NCBI RefSeq assembly: GCF_039909015.1
Contig: NZ_CP150919.1
Location: forward strand, 1,216,501 to 1,280,500
DNA from: Pseudomonas grandcourensis
GTDB lineage: Bacteria; Pseudomonadota; Gammaproteobacteria; Pseudomonadales; Pseudomonadaceae
Length of the DNA stretch: 64,000 bases
Direction of reading: 5' to 3'
Part shown: piece after piece, positions 34,529 through 44,707 of the stretch
Position numbering within the stretch: the stretch's first letter is position 1
Layout of the letters: each line of letters opens with the position of its first letter
The notes under the pieces: generated by a model
Databases searched by the model: none
Seen by the model: the letters and a program-made list of their open reading frames with translations, nothing else
What the model was told of the DNA's origin: nothing
Made by a program: the position numbers and the translations under genes

Positions 34529-35167
34529 ATGATCCCGCTTCAAGACCTGCTGATTTTTACCGCTGCCGCGTTGTTGATGGTACTGACGCCGGGGCCGAAC
34601 ATGATCTACCTGATCTCCCGTTCGATCTGCCAGGGGCGCAAGGCCGGGGTGATTTCGCTGCTTGGGGTGGTTGCGGGTTTTTTCGTGCACCTGTTTGCTG
34701 CCGCCGCCGGTTTGACCGCGGTGTTCCTGGCGGTGCCGATGGCCTATGAGGTGTTGAAGTGGGCCGGTGCGCTGTACCTGTTGTGGCTGGCCTGGCAGGC
34801 AGTCAAACCCGGTGCGCGTTCGCCGTTCGAGGCACAGCAGTTGCCCCCGGATTCGTCGCGAAAACTGGTCACCATGGGCTTTCTGACCAGCGCCCTGAAC
34901 CCGAAAATCGCGGTGTTCTATCTGTCGGTGTTTCCGCAGTTCATCACGCCGGAGCACGGTTCGGTGTTCAGCCAGAGCATCATCCTCGGCCTGACCCAGA
35001 TCAGCGTCAGTTTCTGCATCAACCTGCTGATCGCCATGTTTGCCGCGGGTATCGCCTCGTGGTTCGTCAACAATCCGAGCTGGCTGGCGATGCAGCGCTA
35101 TTTCATGGGCTTCGTGTTGTCGGCGCTGGCGCTGCGCCTGATGCTTGAGCAAAAACGGATGGCCTGA
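34529..35167 (+). CDS. LysE-family amino acid exporter
   Basis: 212 residues with six hydrophobic helices. Family signature near the N-terminus: LMVLTPGPNMIYLISRSICQ, followed by GVVAGFFVHLFAAAAGLTAV; the central GFLTSALNPKIAVFYLSVFP is also diagnostic. RhtB/LysE proteins export amino acids such as homoserine, threonine or lysine; which one is unknown. AAAGGA lies 9 nt upstream of the ATG. The GNAT gene begins 2 nt after its stop, suggesting translational coupling. Confidence 0.9.
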   Translation: MIPLQDLLIFTAAALLMVLTPGPNMIYLISRSICQGRKAGVISLLGVVAGFFVHLFAAAAGLTAVFLAVPMAYEVLKWAGALYLLWLAWQAVKPGARSPFEAQQLPPDSSRKLVTMGFLTSALNPKIAVFYLSVFPQFITPEHGSVFSQSIILGLTQISVSFCINLLIAMFAAGIASWFVNNPSWLAMQRYFMGFVLSALALRLMLEQKRMA

Positions 35168-35169
35168 GG

Positions 35170-35667
35170 ATGTGGATCGAACGACTGGATGCCAGCCATG
35201 CCCTGGACTACCGGGCGCTGATGCTCGAAGCCTACGACCTGCACCCGCAGGCCTTTACCTCGAGCGTGCGTGAGCGGGCGGCGATGCCGCTGGGCTGGTG
35301 GGAGTCGCGGCTGACCGGCAAGCTGGACGTGGTGCTCGGGGCGTTCGAAGAAGGCCGGTTGGCCGGCATCGTCGGCCTTGCGTTCGAGTCTCGGGAAAAG
35401 GCCCGGCACAAGGTGACGCTGTTTGGCATGTATGTTTCACCGACGGTCCGCCAGCGCGGGCTTGGCCATCAACTGGTCCAGGCTGCATTGGCCGAGGCGC
35501 AGAACCATGGAGGTTTGCGCCTGATCCAGTTGACCGTCACCGCCGGTAATGATGCCGCGTTCAACCTCTACCAGCGCTGCGGTTTCGTCCAGTTCGGGCT
35601 TGAGCCGATGGCGGTGCGGGTGGGTGAGGACTATTTCGACAAGATCCATATGTGGCGCGAAATATAA
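35170..35667 (+). CDS. GNAT-family N-acetyltransferase
   Basis: 165 residues with the GNAT fold. The acetyl-CoA loop is TVRQRGLGHQLVQAALAEA (Q/R-x-x-G-x-G/A type) near residues 95-113, after the beta strand KVTLFGMYVSPT; the C-terminal NDAAFNLYQRCGFVQFGLEP is the usual final motif. The acceptor is unknown; the pairing with a LysE-type exporter hints at an amino acid or a small amine. A palindromic repeat follows the stop. Confidence 0.88.
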   Translation: MWIERLDASHALDYRALMLEAYDLHPQAFTSSVRERAAMPLGWWESRLTGKLDVVLGAFEEGRLAGIVGLAFESREKARHKVTLFGMYVSPTVRQRGLGHQLVQAALAEAQNHGGLRLIQLTVTAGNDAAFNLYQRCGFVQFGLEPMAVRVGEDYFDKIHMWREI

Positions 35668-35683
35668 GGATCACCAAGATCCA

Positions 35684-35775
35684 TGTAGGAGCGAGCCTGC
35701 TCGCGATGGCGGCGTGTCAGTCAATGCAGATATTGAATGTCAGACCGCTATCGCGAGCAGGCTCACTCCTACAGG
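35684..35775. repeat. Palindromic repeat, family B
   Basis: TGTAGGAGCGAGCCTGCTCG at the left and its complement at the right, 45 nt apart. The same family is at 55211 and 56757. It lies between two converging genes (GNAT and metR). Confidence 0.88.
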
Positions 35776-35788
35776 GATTTTTGTTGTT

Positions 35789-36706
35789 CTATCGAACTGC
35801 GCTAACCCCATCCAATGTCGAAAACGACGTGTCCTTGGCCGTCAGCAGGAAGTCGCGCATGTACGGCGCATCAAGCATGTCGGCGCGGATCGCCGCATAC
35901 AGTGTGGCGAACAAACCTTTCTCACCCAGCCGCTTGGCTTTCACGTAACCCCGCGAGCTGTATTCGTGCAGTGCCCAATGGGGCATGCCGCACACGCCGC
36001 GACCGCTGGCCACAAGTTGCATCATCATCACCGTCAGCTCCGAGGTGCGGACCTGGGCCGGTTCGATGTCGGCGGGTTCGAGGAAGCGGGTGAAGATGTC
36101 CAGCCGGTCCCGTTCTACCGGGTAGGTGATCAAGGTTTCCGGGAGCAGGTCTTCGGGGACGATATAGGCCTTGCTGGCCAGGCGGTGCTGGTTGGCCACC
36201 GCGAGCATCGCTTCATAAGTGAACAGCGGTACATAGGTGATCCCTGCCAGGTCCACCGGATCGGAGGTCACCACCAGGTCCAGGTCGCCACGGGCCAGGG
36301 CCGGCAGCGGGGCGAAGGAGAACCCCGAAGCCAGGTCCAGCTCGACTTCCGGCCAGGCGTCGCGGAACTGGTCGATGGTCGGCATCAGCCACTGGAAGCA
36401 ACTGTGGCATTCGATGGCCATGTGCAGGCGACCGGCGGTGCCCCCGGCCAGACGACTGATGTCGCGCTCGGCGGCGCGCAGCAGCGGCAGGGTGGCGTCG
36501 GCCAGTTGCAGCAGGCGCAGACCGGCGCTGGTGAAGCGCACCGGTTTGGTCTTGCGCACGAACAGCGGCATGCCCATGCGCTCCTCCAGCTCCTTGAACT
36601 GGTGGGACAGGGCTGACTGGGTCAGGTGCAGGCGATCGGCCGCATCCACCAGGCTGTCGGCTTCGCGCAAGGCGTGCAGGGTCTTGAGGTGACGGATTTC
36701 AAGCAC
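35789..36706 (-). CDS. metR: LysR-type regulator of methionine biosynthesis
   Basis: 305 residues from a GTG at 36706 that has GGAG 6 nt upstream; this gives the standard opening LEIRHLKTLHALREADSLVD. An upstream in-frame ATG (36718) has no ribosome site. Residues 1-60 are the LysR helix-turn-helix (TQSALSHQFKELEERMGMPL). The effector domain carries MAIECHSCFQWLMPTIDQFR and ETLITYPVERDRLDIFTRFL, both strongly conserved in MetR. MetR uses homocysteine to activate met genes. No met gene lies beside it in this window. Confidence 0.9.
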   Translation of the reverse strand: MLEIRHLKTLHALREADSLVDAADRLHLTQSALSHQFKELEERMGMPLFVRKTKPVRFTSAGLRLLQLADATLPLLRAAERDISRLAGGTAGRLHMAIECHSCFQWLMPTIDQFRDAWPEVELDLASGFSFAPLPALARGDLDLVVTSDPVDLAGITYVPLFTYEAMLAVANQHRLASKAYIVPEDLLPETLITYPVERDRLDIFTRFLEPADIEPAQVRTSELTVMMMQLVASGRGVCGMPHWALHEYSSRGYVKAKRLGEKGLFATLYAAIRADMLDAPYMRDFLLTAKDTSFSTLDGVSAVR

Positions 36707-36823
36707 CGGGGGCTCCATGAGGAAAACTTGTCGATAAATCGAAAAGATTGAGTTTGTCTCATGTTGGGGCCGCTGTCGACCACCAGCACGGCGGAGCACA
36801 TGGCGTACTCCGCCGTAGTTACT

Positions 36824-39800
36824 TTACAGCGCGGAAAAGTGTTTGTTGCCCAGCGGTTTGCCGATGTCGCCGCGCCAGATCGCCTCGACCGTACCGCCAC
36901 TGGCGGCCACGTCCTTCTGCCATTGCAGGCCGAGGTTGCGTTGTTCCGGCCGTTTCAGATGGCCTTTGACGAAGTCGCTGAACTGAGGCTTGGCCGAGGT
37001 GTAGTGGAAGTGTGCGTACCACAGGGTTTGTGCCGGTTCGCTGCGCAGGTCGCGCACCTCGTATTCCTGGAGGAAATCCCGTCGTCCGTCTGCGCGTTTG
37101 CCCAGGTCGCGCAAACCGCCTTCCTTGCGGATGTCCACCACTTGCTGTTCAAGCAGATAGTCCAGATAACCTTCGGTCGGGGTTTTGCTGTTCATGCTTT
37201 GATCGATGCGCAGGGTGCGCCCCGTGCGCAACATCTCATCCGCCCGATTGCGCAATTGCAGCGCTACGGTCTCGGCGGGGGACAACCGTTCGATGGCCTG
37301 GGCGCGCAGGGTCAACTCCGCTGCTTCGCTGCTCATCATGTGTTCCAGGTCGACGGGCAGCATGTTTTGCTGCGCATAGCCTTTGACTTTGTGGGTATAG
37401 GCGTCCGCGGCTACCAGCCTTTTTCCGGCCTCTGTCAGCAGTGGCCTGACATCGGTCGGCAGCATCGGTTGCGCGGAGACGGCGGGTTCACTGAGGTGAT
37501 ATTTACCGCTGGAACGGGGCAGCCAGGTTTCCGTACGGCCATCGACACCTTCGATGGTGAAGCGCTTTTGCCGGGTGACCGCGTCGGTGCTGGCGATGCC
37601 GATCAACAACTGGTTGTCTTCGGTCTCGAACAGCTGCTGCCCGGGCCGTCCTTCCTTGGGAACCACCGAAGGGCGGGTCTTGATGGCATGGCGCGCGAAG
37701 TCCTCGACCCTGTCCAGATTGTCCAGAAATGCGGTGACTTGCTCCAGATCCAGGTGCTGCGGATAGCCGAGAGTCCAGGCGCCCAACTGACGGCGGAATC
37801 CGGTATAGGTGGCCAGGCAGTCTTCGAGGACTTTGTTGCGCTGGCTGACGCTGGCGCTCACCTGAGGTAGGTGATGCTGCGTCAGTAACGCGCGACCGAC
37901 CTTGTTGCGGGCTGTTTTCAACTGTACGTGGAAGTACGCCCAGGACAGGTCGGTTACCGCGTCATAGTGGGTGATGATTTCCAGGGTATGTGCCGTTTTC
38001 AGGTAGAAGTGATTGGCGTCGCTGAATTTTTCATTCACGGTCGTCATGTCCTGCGCCAACTTCGATTTTTGCATCCGGTTGGTGATCCGGCGGTTCCAGC
38101 GATTGGCTTCCTCGACCGTCGTATGGAGCTGATCGAAATCTTTGAGAAAGTCTTTGCGGACCTCCTTGCGTTGCGCCATGAGCTGCAAATGCGCGGCGGT
38201 ATCGGTGACCTGTGTGGTGTTTGAGCGCGCGATCAACTGATCGACACGGTCGAGGTGCTCCAGCAGCCGTTCCTTGACCAGGCCGATCCGCCGCAACGAA
38301 CGGTCGACGATGATCCAGGCACAGCGGCTTTGAATGTCTTCGATCTGCACGCGTTTGCGGCCATGGCTGTACAGCATCAGCTCATCGAGATTCAGGTATT
38401 GGGCCTGGGCAAGGTCGATATCGTTCGTGCAGGTGATATCGGCACGGGCGCGAAGGGCCGGGCGCTGCTGGGGTTCGAGGCCGAAGTAGTGCTCCAGCGT
38501 GACGTTGCTGCTGCGGGTCTGGGTATCGAGCCGTCGCAAGTAGGCGTCGGCGGTATTGGTCAGGGTCAACTGCCGACGCAAGGCCCGATCGGTCCACCAG
38601 CGTGGCAGCCAGCGGCGAATGGCGACGGGCCAAAGTGGGTCCAGTCCATCGGCCATGTGCCCCAGCACCGCGCCACCCCCTACGCCGCCGCCTTCGATCA
38701 CGGTGCCGTACACCGCGTAATGGGTGTTCCAGTGGCCGGATTCATCGAGGGCAACCGGTTGTTTGTAGCTCCGGCTGCGGGTGCCGCTCAAGCGCCAGCG
38801 GGGTGGTTGGCCTTCCAGCTCGATGCGATAGATTCGCCCCTGGCTGACCATGAAATGGCCGTCAACGTGGCGGTACACGTTGCGATAAATGCCTTCGGTG
38901 CCCGGTTGCAGGTCCGCAAGGGAAATCGGCTTTTCATATTCGTAACCCTTGAAGCGTTCCAGGGCACGTCGTGCCTGGTGTCGCGTCGATACCTGCAAGG
39001 CACGCGGGCTTTTGCCCAGCGCCCGCCACTGACGATTGCGCGTGACGGCGCGGGCCGCAGTGGGCGCAGCGCTGACACCCGGGAGAATGTCCATGGCCGC
39101 ATCGATCAGCGACAACAGCACCGCTTCCACCTCGGCCAGGCCATGACCGACATCACCGCGCAGGAAGGCCGCCACCGCCAGGTTGATGCTGTTCCAGGCG
39201 TCGTACAGGGCGATGGCTGCACCGACGAAAGGCAGCATGCCCACGGCCATTTTCAGGTAGTTGAACATCGCGCCGGACTTCAGGGCGACTTGCTCCAGGT
39301 ACAAGGCATCATTGGAGCGCGATGTCACCCGATGGGCTTCCAGCAAACGGCCCATGTGCACGTTCAGCAGATGCGCCGCCAGGGAGGTGCTGGATGGCCA
39401 AGGCATGCCGACGCCGATCAGACCGTCGAAGTTTCTCACTCGCGCCTCGTTGATTCGGCTGACGTGATGGGCGAACTCGCCGGTCAAGGCCCGTCCGGCG
39501 AGATAGGTGACCATGGAACTGCGCAGGCAATCGTTGAACAGTCGCATCCGCGCCTGCTCAAGGCTGTCGAACTGGCGAAGAAACACACCGTCCTGGCTGT
39601 CCGGCAGGTAGAGCAGGGTCAGGCCACTGATCCGCTCGACAATGAAGGTCACGCCGGACAGGGTGCTCGGCCCCTGGCCAGGGGTGTCGCTGCCGCCTAC
39701 TGTCAGGTGCGCTGGCAGCAACTCGATGCGTTTACCATGGGCGCTGAAGGCTTCACGACTACTGGCATCGATGGCGATGCCCAGGACCTGTTGGCCATCG

Positions 39801-42058
39801 GCATTGATGTCCTTGGCGAGCACGGCGAACTCGCCTTGCAGGCGCAGCATCAGGCGCCAGGGTTCGCTCAGGCATTCGTGGCGGTATTCATTGCTGAAGG
39901 CCGGCGCGGCCGAGGTGCCGAGGAAGGTTTCATGAATCAGCGTTTCATACTGTCCGGCCAGGTCCAGTTCGGCGACCATCTTGCGTAGCCAGGCCTGGGT
40001 GATGGCGGTTTTCAGCTTCTGATGATCTGCCGGGTCGCCGCCGCTGGTCTCCACTTGCATGAACGACAGGCGCCACGACATCGCCTGATCAATGTTGCTT
40101 TGCGCCAGGTCGCCGAGGGTCAACTTGCTGCGTTGCTGGCTGGCGACCAGCACGTTTTCCTGGGGTGTCCCTGGTGCCGCCCCCTCGGTGACGACCTTGC
40201 GCCAGGCGGTGGAGTCAGGCACGTCCAGTAGCACGTCAACGTTTCGGGACAGGCCGAACGCCTGGCGCAGGTAGGCATCAATGGCCTTTTTGCTGAAGGC
40301 GTCGCGGGGCGGCAATTCGCGCTCCAACCATTCATGGGAGCGCTTCATGGCCTTGATGTAGGACTTGAACAGCGTCTTGATCCGCTCACGTTGCACGGCG
40401 GACAGGGTGCCGTGCCAGGCCGGCAAGCGTGCGGCCAGCGCACTGCTGTGAACTTGCTCGACAATGTGTTGGTGCGCCAGCTCCCGGGCTGCAGGGACAG
40501 GAACCGTCAGGCAGGCGAGGGTCTGCTCGCGCAGCTTTTCCAGTTCTGTCTCGCGTTGACTGGCGCGAGACGGAACCGGGTTGGTGGTCAGTAGCCGGGC
40601 CACTTCTTGTACGCAGCCATGAAGCTGGTTCTGCAAGGCATATTCGAACGGGTTTGCAGTCAGCGGCAGCAGATGCAGCGCTTGACTGCCGTCGTTGACC
40701 GATAGTTTGAACAGCGACTGTTCCAGCGCCTGTCGAGAAGCGAATCGTTGCAGGCCACCGAAACGTCCGGGCCAGTAGAGCAACAGGCTTTCGGTCGAGG
40801 ATGGCAGCAAGGCCGACGGCCGGGAAAACAGCAATACACCGTCCAGTTCCCGGGTTTGTGTACCGCTGGTGTCACCTTCGCTGTTCGTCATCGACAACAC
40901 CAGGCGCGCCACCACCACCCCGTTCGGATGTGGTTGATCCGGTGCGTCCAGCACACTGATCAGCCATTGATGTTCCTCTTGGCTGATCTGGTTCAGGCTC
41001 AATTGCAGCCCGGCTTCGGCGCGCAGGCCGTCCAGGCGTGCCTGGTAAAGGGCGGCGTAGTGCGGGCGGTTTTTGTGGCGCAGTTCCAGCATTTTCTGCG
41101 CACTGTCGCTGTGCAGCAGTGCGGTTGCGGCGGTGGTGCTGGCCTGCTCGGCCGCAGCGAGGGCGTCCATTTGCTGTTGCAGACGTTGCAGGCGCGGGTC
41201 AGTGTGGTCGCCCTGAAAGTTCTCGCCCAGCAAGGCATCCAGTGCCGTGCGCTGTTGCGCCAGTGCCTGGCGACGGATGCCCAGTGGAATATCGGGGCTC
41301 AGCTGGCCGAACAGGACACCTTCGTCGTTGGAATCCGCGTCCGGCAGGTCGGCGGGCAGGGCCAGGGTCGATTCGTTGCGCGACCGGTCCTCAGGTGCGA
41401 CGTGCAAGCGCGGCCACAGGGATTCGGCGCTGGTCTGCAGCACCTTTTGCTCAAGCACTGTGTACTCGACCCTGAGGGTGTCTCTCGGTATCCGGGGTTG
41501 GTCGAACATCTGCGGCTGATGTTCGATCAGCCAGCTTTCCATATCGACACGCTTCTCAAAGGTCATCCAGGCGGATGGCAGGGAAGGCGAGTACAGCAGC
41601 TGAGCGACCGGTTGCTTCGTGTCCCGGGTGATGACCAAGGCGCCCGATAGCTTGACTGACAAGCCTTTGCCATCCTTGAACTGCATTTGCTCGACGTAAA
41701 CCCGTGGCGTGGCAGGCGTTGCTGTTTGCACGGGCGGGTCGATGATCGCCTGTAATGTCTCGATCTGTTCGGCTTGTAGAATGCCTTGGGCAAAAGCCCA
41801 TTGGCTCGACGCCTCGAAATGCTGACGGTACAAGCGGTTTGCCTGTGCCTTACGCGTCTGATCCGTACCGCGCGCACGGGCATTCCACCAAGTGCTGGCG
41901 AGCGGCGACTGCGGGTTTTGCGCCATAAGCGCCCGCCACTGTTCACAGCATTCATTCCAGCGTTCCGAGGCGCTCAGGGTCAGGCTTTGATCCGGGTTCG
42001 CGGGTAAAGGAAAGGCAAGGCCGAAATCGGCCGTCAGGGGGGTGGTTTCGTCAGCCAT
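36824..42058 (-). CDS. Giant dermonecrotic-toxin-like protein (DUF6543 type)
   Basis: 1744 residues, no signal peptide. Repeated block types recall the large Pseudomonas DUF6543 toxins: a helical N-terminus (1-560), a beta-rich part around 780-840 (ISGLTLLYLPDSQDGVFLRQ) and a hydrophobic hairpin at about 935-1000 (AVGMLPFVGAAIALYDAW; VLLSLIDAAMDILPGVSAAP) of the kind that could insert in membranes. The part from 1030 to 1080 (GTEGIYRNVYRHVDGHFMVS) resembles the segment after the hydrophobic region of the NEL protein at 14561. Instead of LRR and NEL it has a long helical C-terminus (1150-1744). I recognise no catalytic motif. GGAGA lies about 10 nt before the start. Confidence 0.7.
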   Translation of the reverse strand: MADETTPLTADFGLAFPLPANPDQSLTLSASERWNECCEQWRALMAQNPQSPLASTWWNARARGTDQTRKAQANRLYRQHFEASSQWAFAQGILQAEQIETLQAIIDPPVQTATPATPRVYVEQMQFKDGKGLSVKLSGALVITRDTKQPVAQLLYSPSLPSAWMTFEKRVDMESWLIEHQPQMFDQPRIPRDTLRVEYTVLEQKVLQTSAESLWPRLHVAPEDRSRNESTLALPADLPDADSNDEGVLFGQLSPDIPLGIRRQALAQQRTALDALLGENFQGDHTDPRLQRLQQQMDALAAAEQASTTAATALLHSDSAQKMLELRHKNRPHYAALYQARLDGLRAEAGLQLSLNQISQEEHQWLISVLDAPDQPHPNGVVVARLVLSMTNSEGDTSGTQTRELDGVLLFSRPSALLPSSTESLLLYWPGRFGGLQRFASRQALEQSLFKLSVNDGSQALHLLPLTANPFEYALQNQLHGCVQEVARLLTTNPVPSRASQRETELEKLREQTLACLTVPVPAARELAHQHIVEQVHSSALAARLPAWHGTLSAVQRERIKTLFKSYIKAMKRSHEWLERELPPRDAFSKKAIDAYLRQAFGLSRNVDVLLDVPDSTAWRKVVTEGAAPGTPQENVLVASQQRSKLTLGDLAQSNIDQAMSWRLSFMQVETSGGDPADHQKLKTAITQAWLRKMVAELDLAGQYETLIHETFLGTSAAPAFSNEYRHECLSEPWRLMLRLQGEFAVLAKDINADGQQVLGIAIDASSREAFSAHGKRIELLPAHLTVGGSDTPGQGPSTLSGVTFIVERISGLTLLYLPDSQDGVFLRQFDSLEQARMRLFNDCLRSSMVTYLAGRALTGEFAHHVSRINEARVRNFDGLIGVGMPWPSSTSLAAHLLNVHMGRLLEAHRVTSRSNDALYLEQVALKSGAMFNYLKMAVGMLPFVGAAIALYDAWNSINLAVAAFLRGDVGHGLAEVEAVLLSLIDAAMDILPGVSAAPTAARAVTRNRQWRALGKSPRALQVSTRHQARRALERFKGYEYEKPISLADLQPGTEGIYRNVYRHVDGHFMVSQGRIYRIELEGQPPRWRLSGTRSRSYKQPVALDESGHWNTHYAVYGTVIEGGGVGGGAVLGHMADGLDPLWPVAIRRWLPRWWTDRALRRQLTLTNTADAYLRRLDTQTRSSNVTLEHYFGLEPQQRPALRARADITCTNDIDLAQAQYLNLDELMLYSHGRKRVQIEDIQSRCAWIIVDRSLRRIGLVKERLLEHLDRVDQLIARSNTTQVTDTAAHLQLMAQRKEVRKDFLKDFDQLHTTVEEANRWNRRITNRMQKSKLAQDMTTVNEKFSDANHFYLKTAHTLEIITHYDAVTDLSWAYFHVQLKTARNKVGRALLTQHHLPQVSASVSQRNKVLEDCLATYTGFRRQLGAWTLGYPQHLDLEQVTAFLDNLDRVEDFARHAIKTRPSVVPKEGRPGQQLFETEDNQLLIGIASTDAVTRQKRFTIEGVDGRTETWLPRSSGKYHLSEPAVSAQPMLPTDVRPLLTEAGKRLVAADAYTHKVKGYAQQNMLPVDLEHMMSSEAAELTLRAQAIERLSPAETVALQLRNRADEMLRTGRTLRIDQSMNSKTPTEGYLDYLLEQQVVDIRKEGGLRDLGKRADGRRDFLQEYEVRDLRSEPAQTLWYAHFHYTSAKPQFSDFVKGHLKRPEQRNLGLQWQKDVAASGGTVEAIWRGDIGKPLGNKHFSAL

Positions 42059-42083
42059 GACGATGAGTCTCCATAAGGCCGGA

Positions 42084-42100
42084 CCGTACCGGCGGTACGG
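42084..42100. promoter_or_regulatory. Inverted repeat upstream of the second giant toxin-like gene
   Basis: CCGTACC (42084-42090) and GGTACGG (42094-42100) are perfect complements around GGC. It lies 25 bp upstream of the minus-strand toxin ATG. Candidate operator or leader hairpin; not the same sequence as the repeat before the first toxin gene. Confidence 0.4.
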
Positions 42101-42276
42101 GTATTAGGTGGCAGTCGTCAAACGGTCGGGTGGTACATAGTTATCGCGAGGCTGAATCTGGCGCTTGATGACCGCTCGGCACTCTTCATCAAACTGTCAT
42201 GGAACTGTGGCAGCGCGCTCTAACAAACTTCATCAGACTCGCGCTCTACTGGGGTTCTGCGTTTTGGTGTTTTTTC

Positions 42277-43311
42277 ATGGGTGCTTCATTCTTTTCACGA
42301 ATCGTATTTCTGGCCGCGCTGTTGTTCGGCCTGCCGGCCCTGGCGGCTTCGCGTTGTGACGTCAATGTTCCGACCGAACGGGTGGATCTGGCCCAGGTAA
42401 GCCTGGCGTATCAGAGCATCGGCCGTGCGTCCGATCCGGCCTTGCTGCTGGTGATGGGCCTGGGCGGGCAATTGATTCACTGGCCGGACGAGGTGGTGGT
42501 CGCACTGTGCCAGCAGGGCTTCCGGGTGATCCGCTATGACAATCGCGATGTCGGCCTGTCGACCTGGCGGCAAGCACCGGCCGAAGCCAACCTGACCTTC
42601 GAAGTGCTGCGCTACAAACTCGGATTGCCGGTGTCGTCGCCGTATTCGCTGACTGACATGGCCGACGATGGCCTGGGCTTGATGGACGCCTTGCACATCG
42701 ACCAATTCCACGTGTTGGGCGCCAGCATGGGCGGAATGATCGCCCAGCACATGGCGGCCATGGCACCGCAAAGGGTCGAGAGCCTGACCCTGATCATGAC
42801 CTCCTCCGGCGCCGAAGGCTTGCCGGCGCCAAGTGCGGCGCTGGTGCAGTTGTTGGCCCGGCGCGGCGCACCGAACCGCGAAGTGGCCCTGGAGCAACAG
42901 GCCGATCTGCTGGCGGCGCTGGGCAGCCCGATGGTCACCGATGATCGCCAGTCGCTGCTGCATCAGGCGGCGCTGTCCTATGACCGCGCATTCAATCCCG
43001 AGGGCGTGAAACGCCAGATCATGGCCATTCTTGCCGAGCCGAGCCGGGTGAGCCTGCTCAATCAGTTGCGGGTGCCGGCGCTGGTGGTGCATGGCACGGC
43101 CGACCCGCTGCTGCCGGTGATGCATGGGGTGCATCTGGCGGCGCACTTGCGTGGCAGTCAGTTGATCCTGATTCCGGGGCTGGCCCATCGTTTCCAGGAG
43201 GCGTTCAAGGCGCCGTTGCTGGCGGCGGTGTTGCCGTACTTGCGCGAGCACCGTGAAGACACTTCACACTGGGCGCAGATCGAGCCTGTGGCTGATCGCA
43301 ACCTCCTCTAA
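42277..43311 (+). CDS. Exported alpha/beta hydrolase
   Basis: 344 residues from the ATG at 42277, which gives a clear signal peptide ([19 protein letters not shown], cleavage near A-ASRC); the frame is open from 42199 but the extra part is not helpful. Residues from about 45 form an alpha/beta hydrolase: [18 protein letters not shown], the [11 protein letters not shown] loop, nucleophile elbow GASMGG, a late acid in [14 protein letters not shown] and the histidine in [10 protein letters not shown]. The fold serves esterases, lipases and lactonases; the substrate is unknown. The two Cys near the mature N-terminus suggest periplasmic location. A palindromic hairpin follows. Confidence 0.82.
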   Translation: MGASFFSRIVFLAALLFGLPALAASRCDVNVPTERVDLAQVSLAYQSIGRASDPALLLVMGLGGQLIHWPDEVVVALCQQGFRVIRYDNRDVGLSTWRQAPAEANLTFEVLRYKLGLPVSSPYSLTDMADDGLGLMDALHIDQFHVLGASMGGMIAQHMAAMAPQRVESLTLIMTSSGAEGLPAPSAALVQLLARRGAPNREVALEQQADLLAALGSPMVTDDRQSLLHQAALSYDRAFNPEGVKRQIMAILAEPSRVSLLNQLRVPALVVHGTADPLLPVMHGVHLAAHLRGSQLILIPGLAHRFQEAFKAPLLAAVLPYLREHREDTSHWAQIEPVADRNLL

Positions 43312-43320
43312 CCCCAAAAT

Positions 43321-43356
43321 CCCCTGTAGGAGCAGCCTTCGGCAGCTCCTACAGGG
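43321..43356. repeat. Palindromic repeat, family C (short form), possible two-way terminator
   Basis: CCCCTGTAGGAG pairs perfectly with CTCCTACAGGGG around CAGCCTTCGGCAG. It sits between the converging hydrolase and aauR genes. Related to the longer palindrome at 31136. Confidence 0.8.
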
Positions 43357-43378
43357 GTAGTGGGCGATCAGGTTTTGC

Positions 43379-44703
<1,325 letters not shown>

Positions 44704-44707
<4 letters not shown>

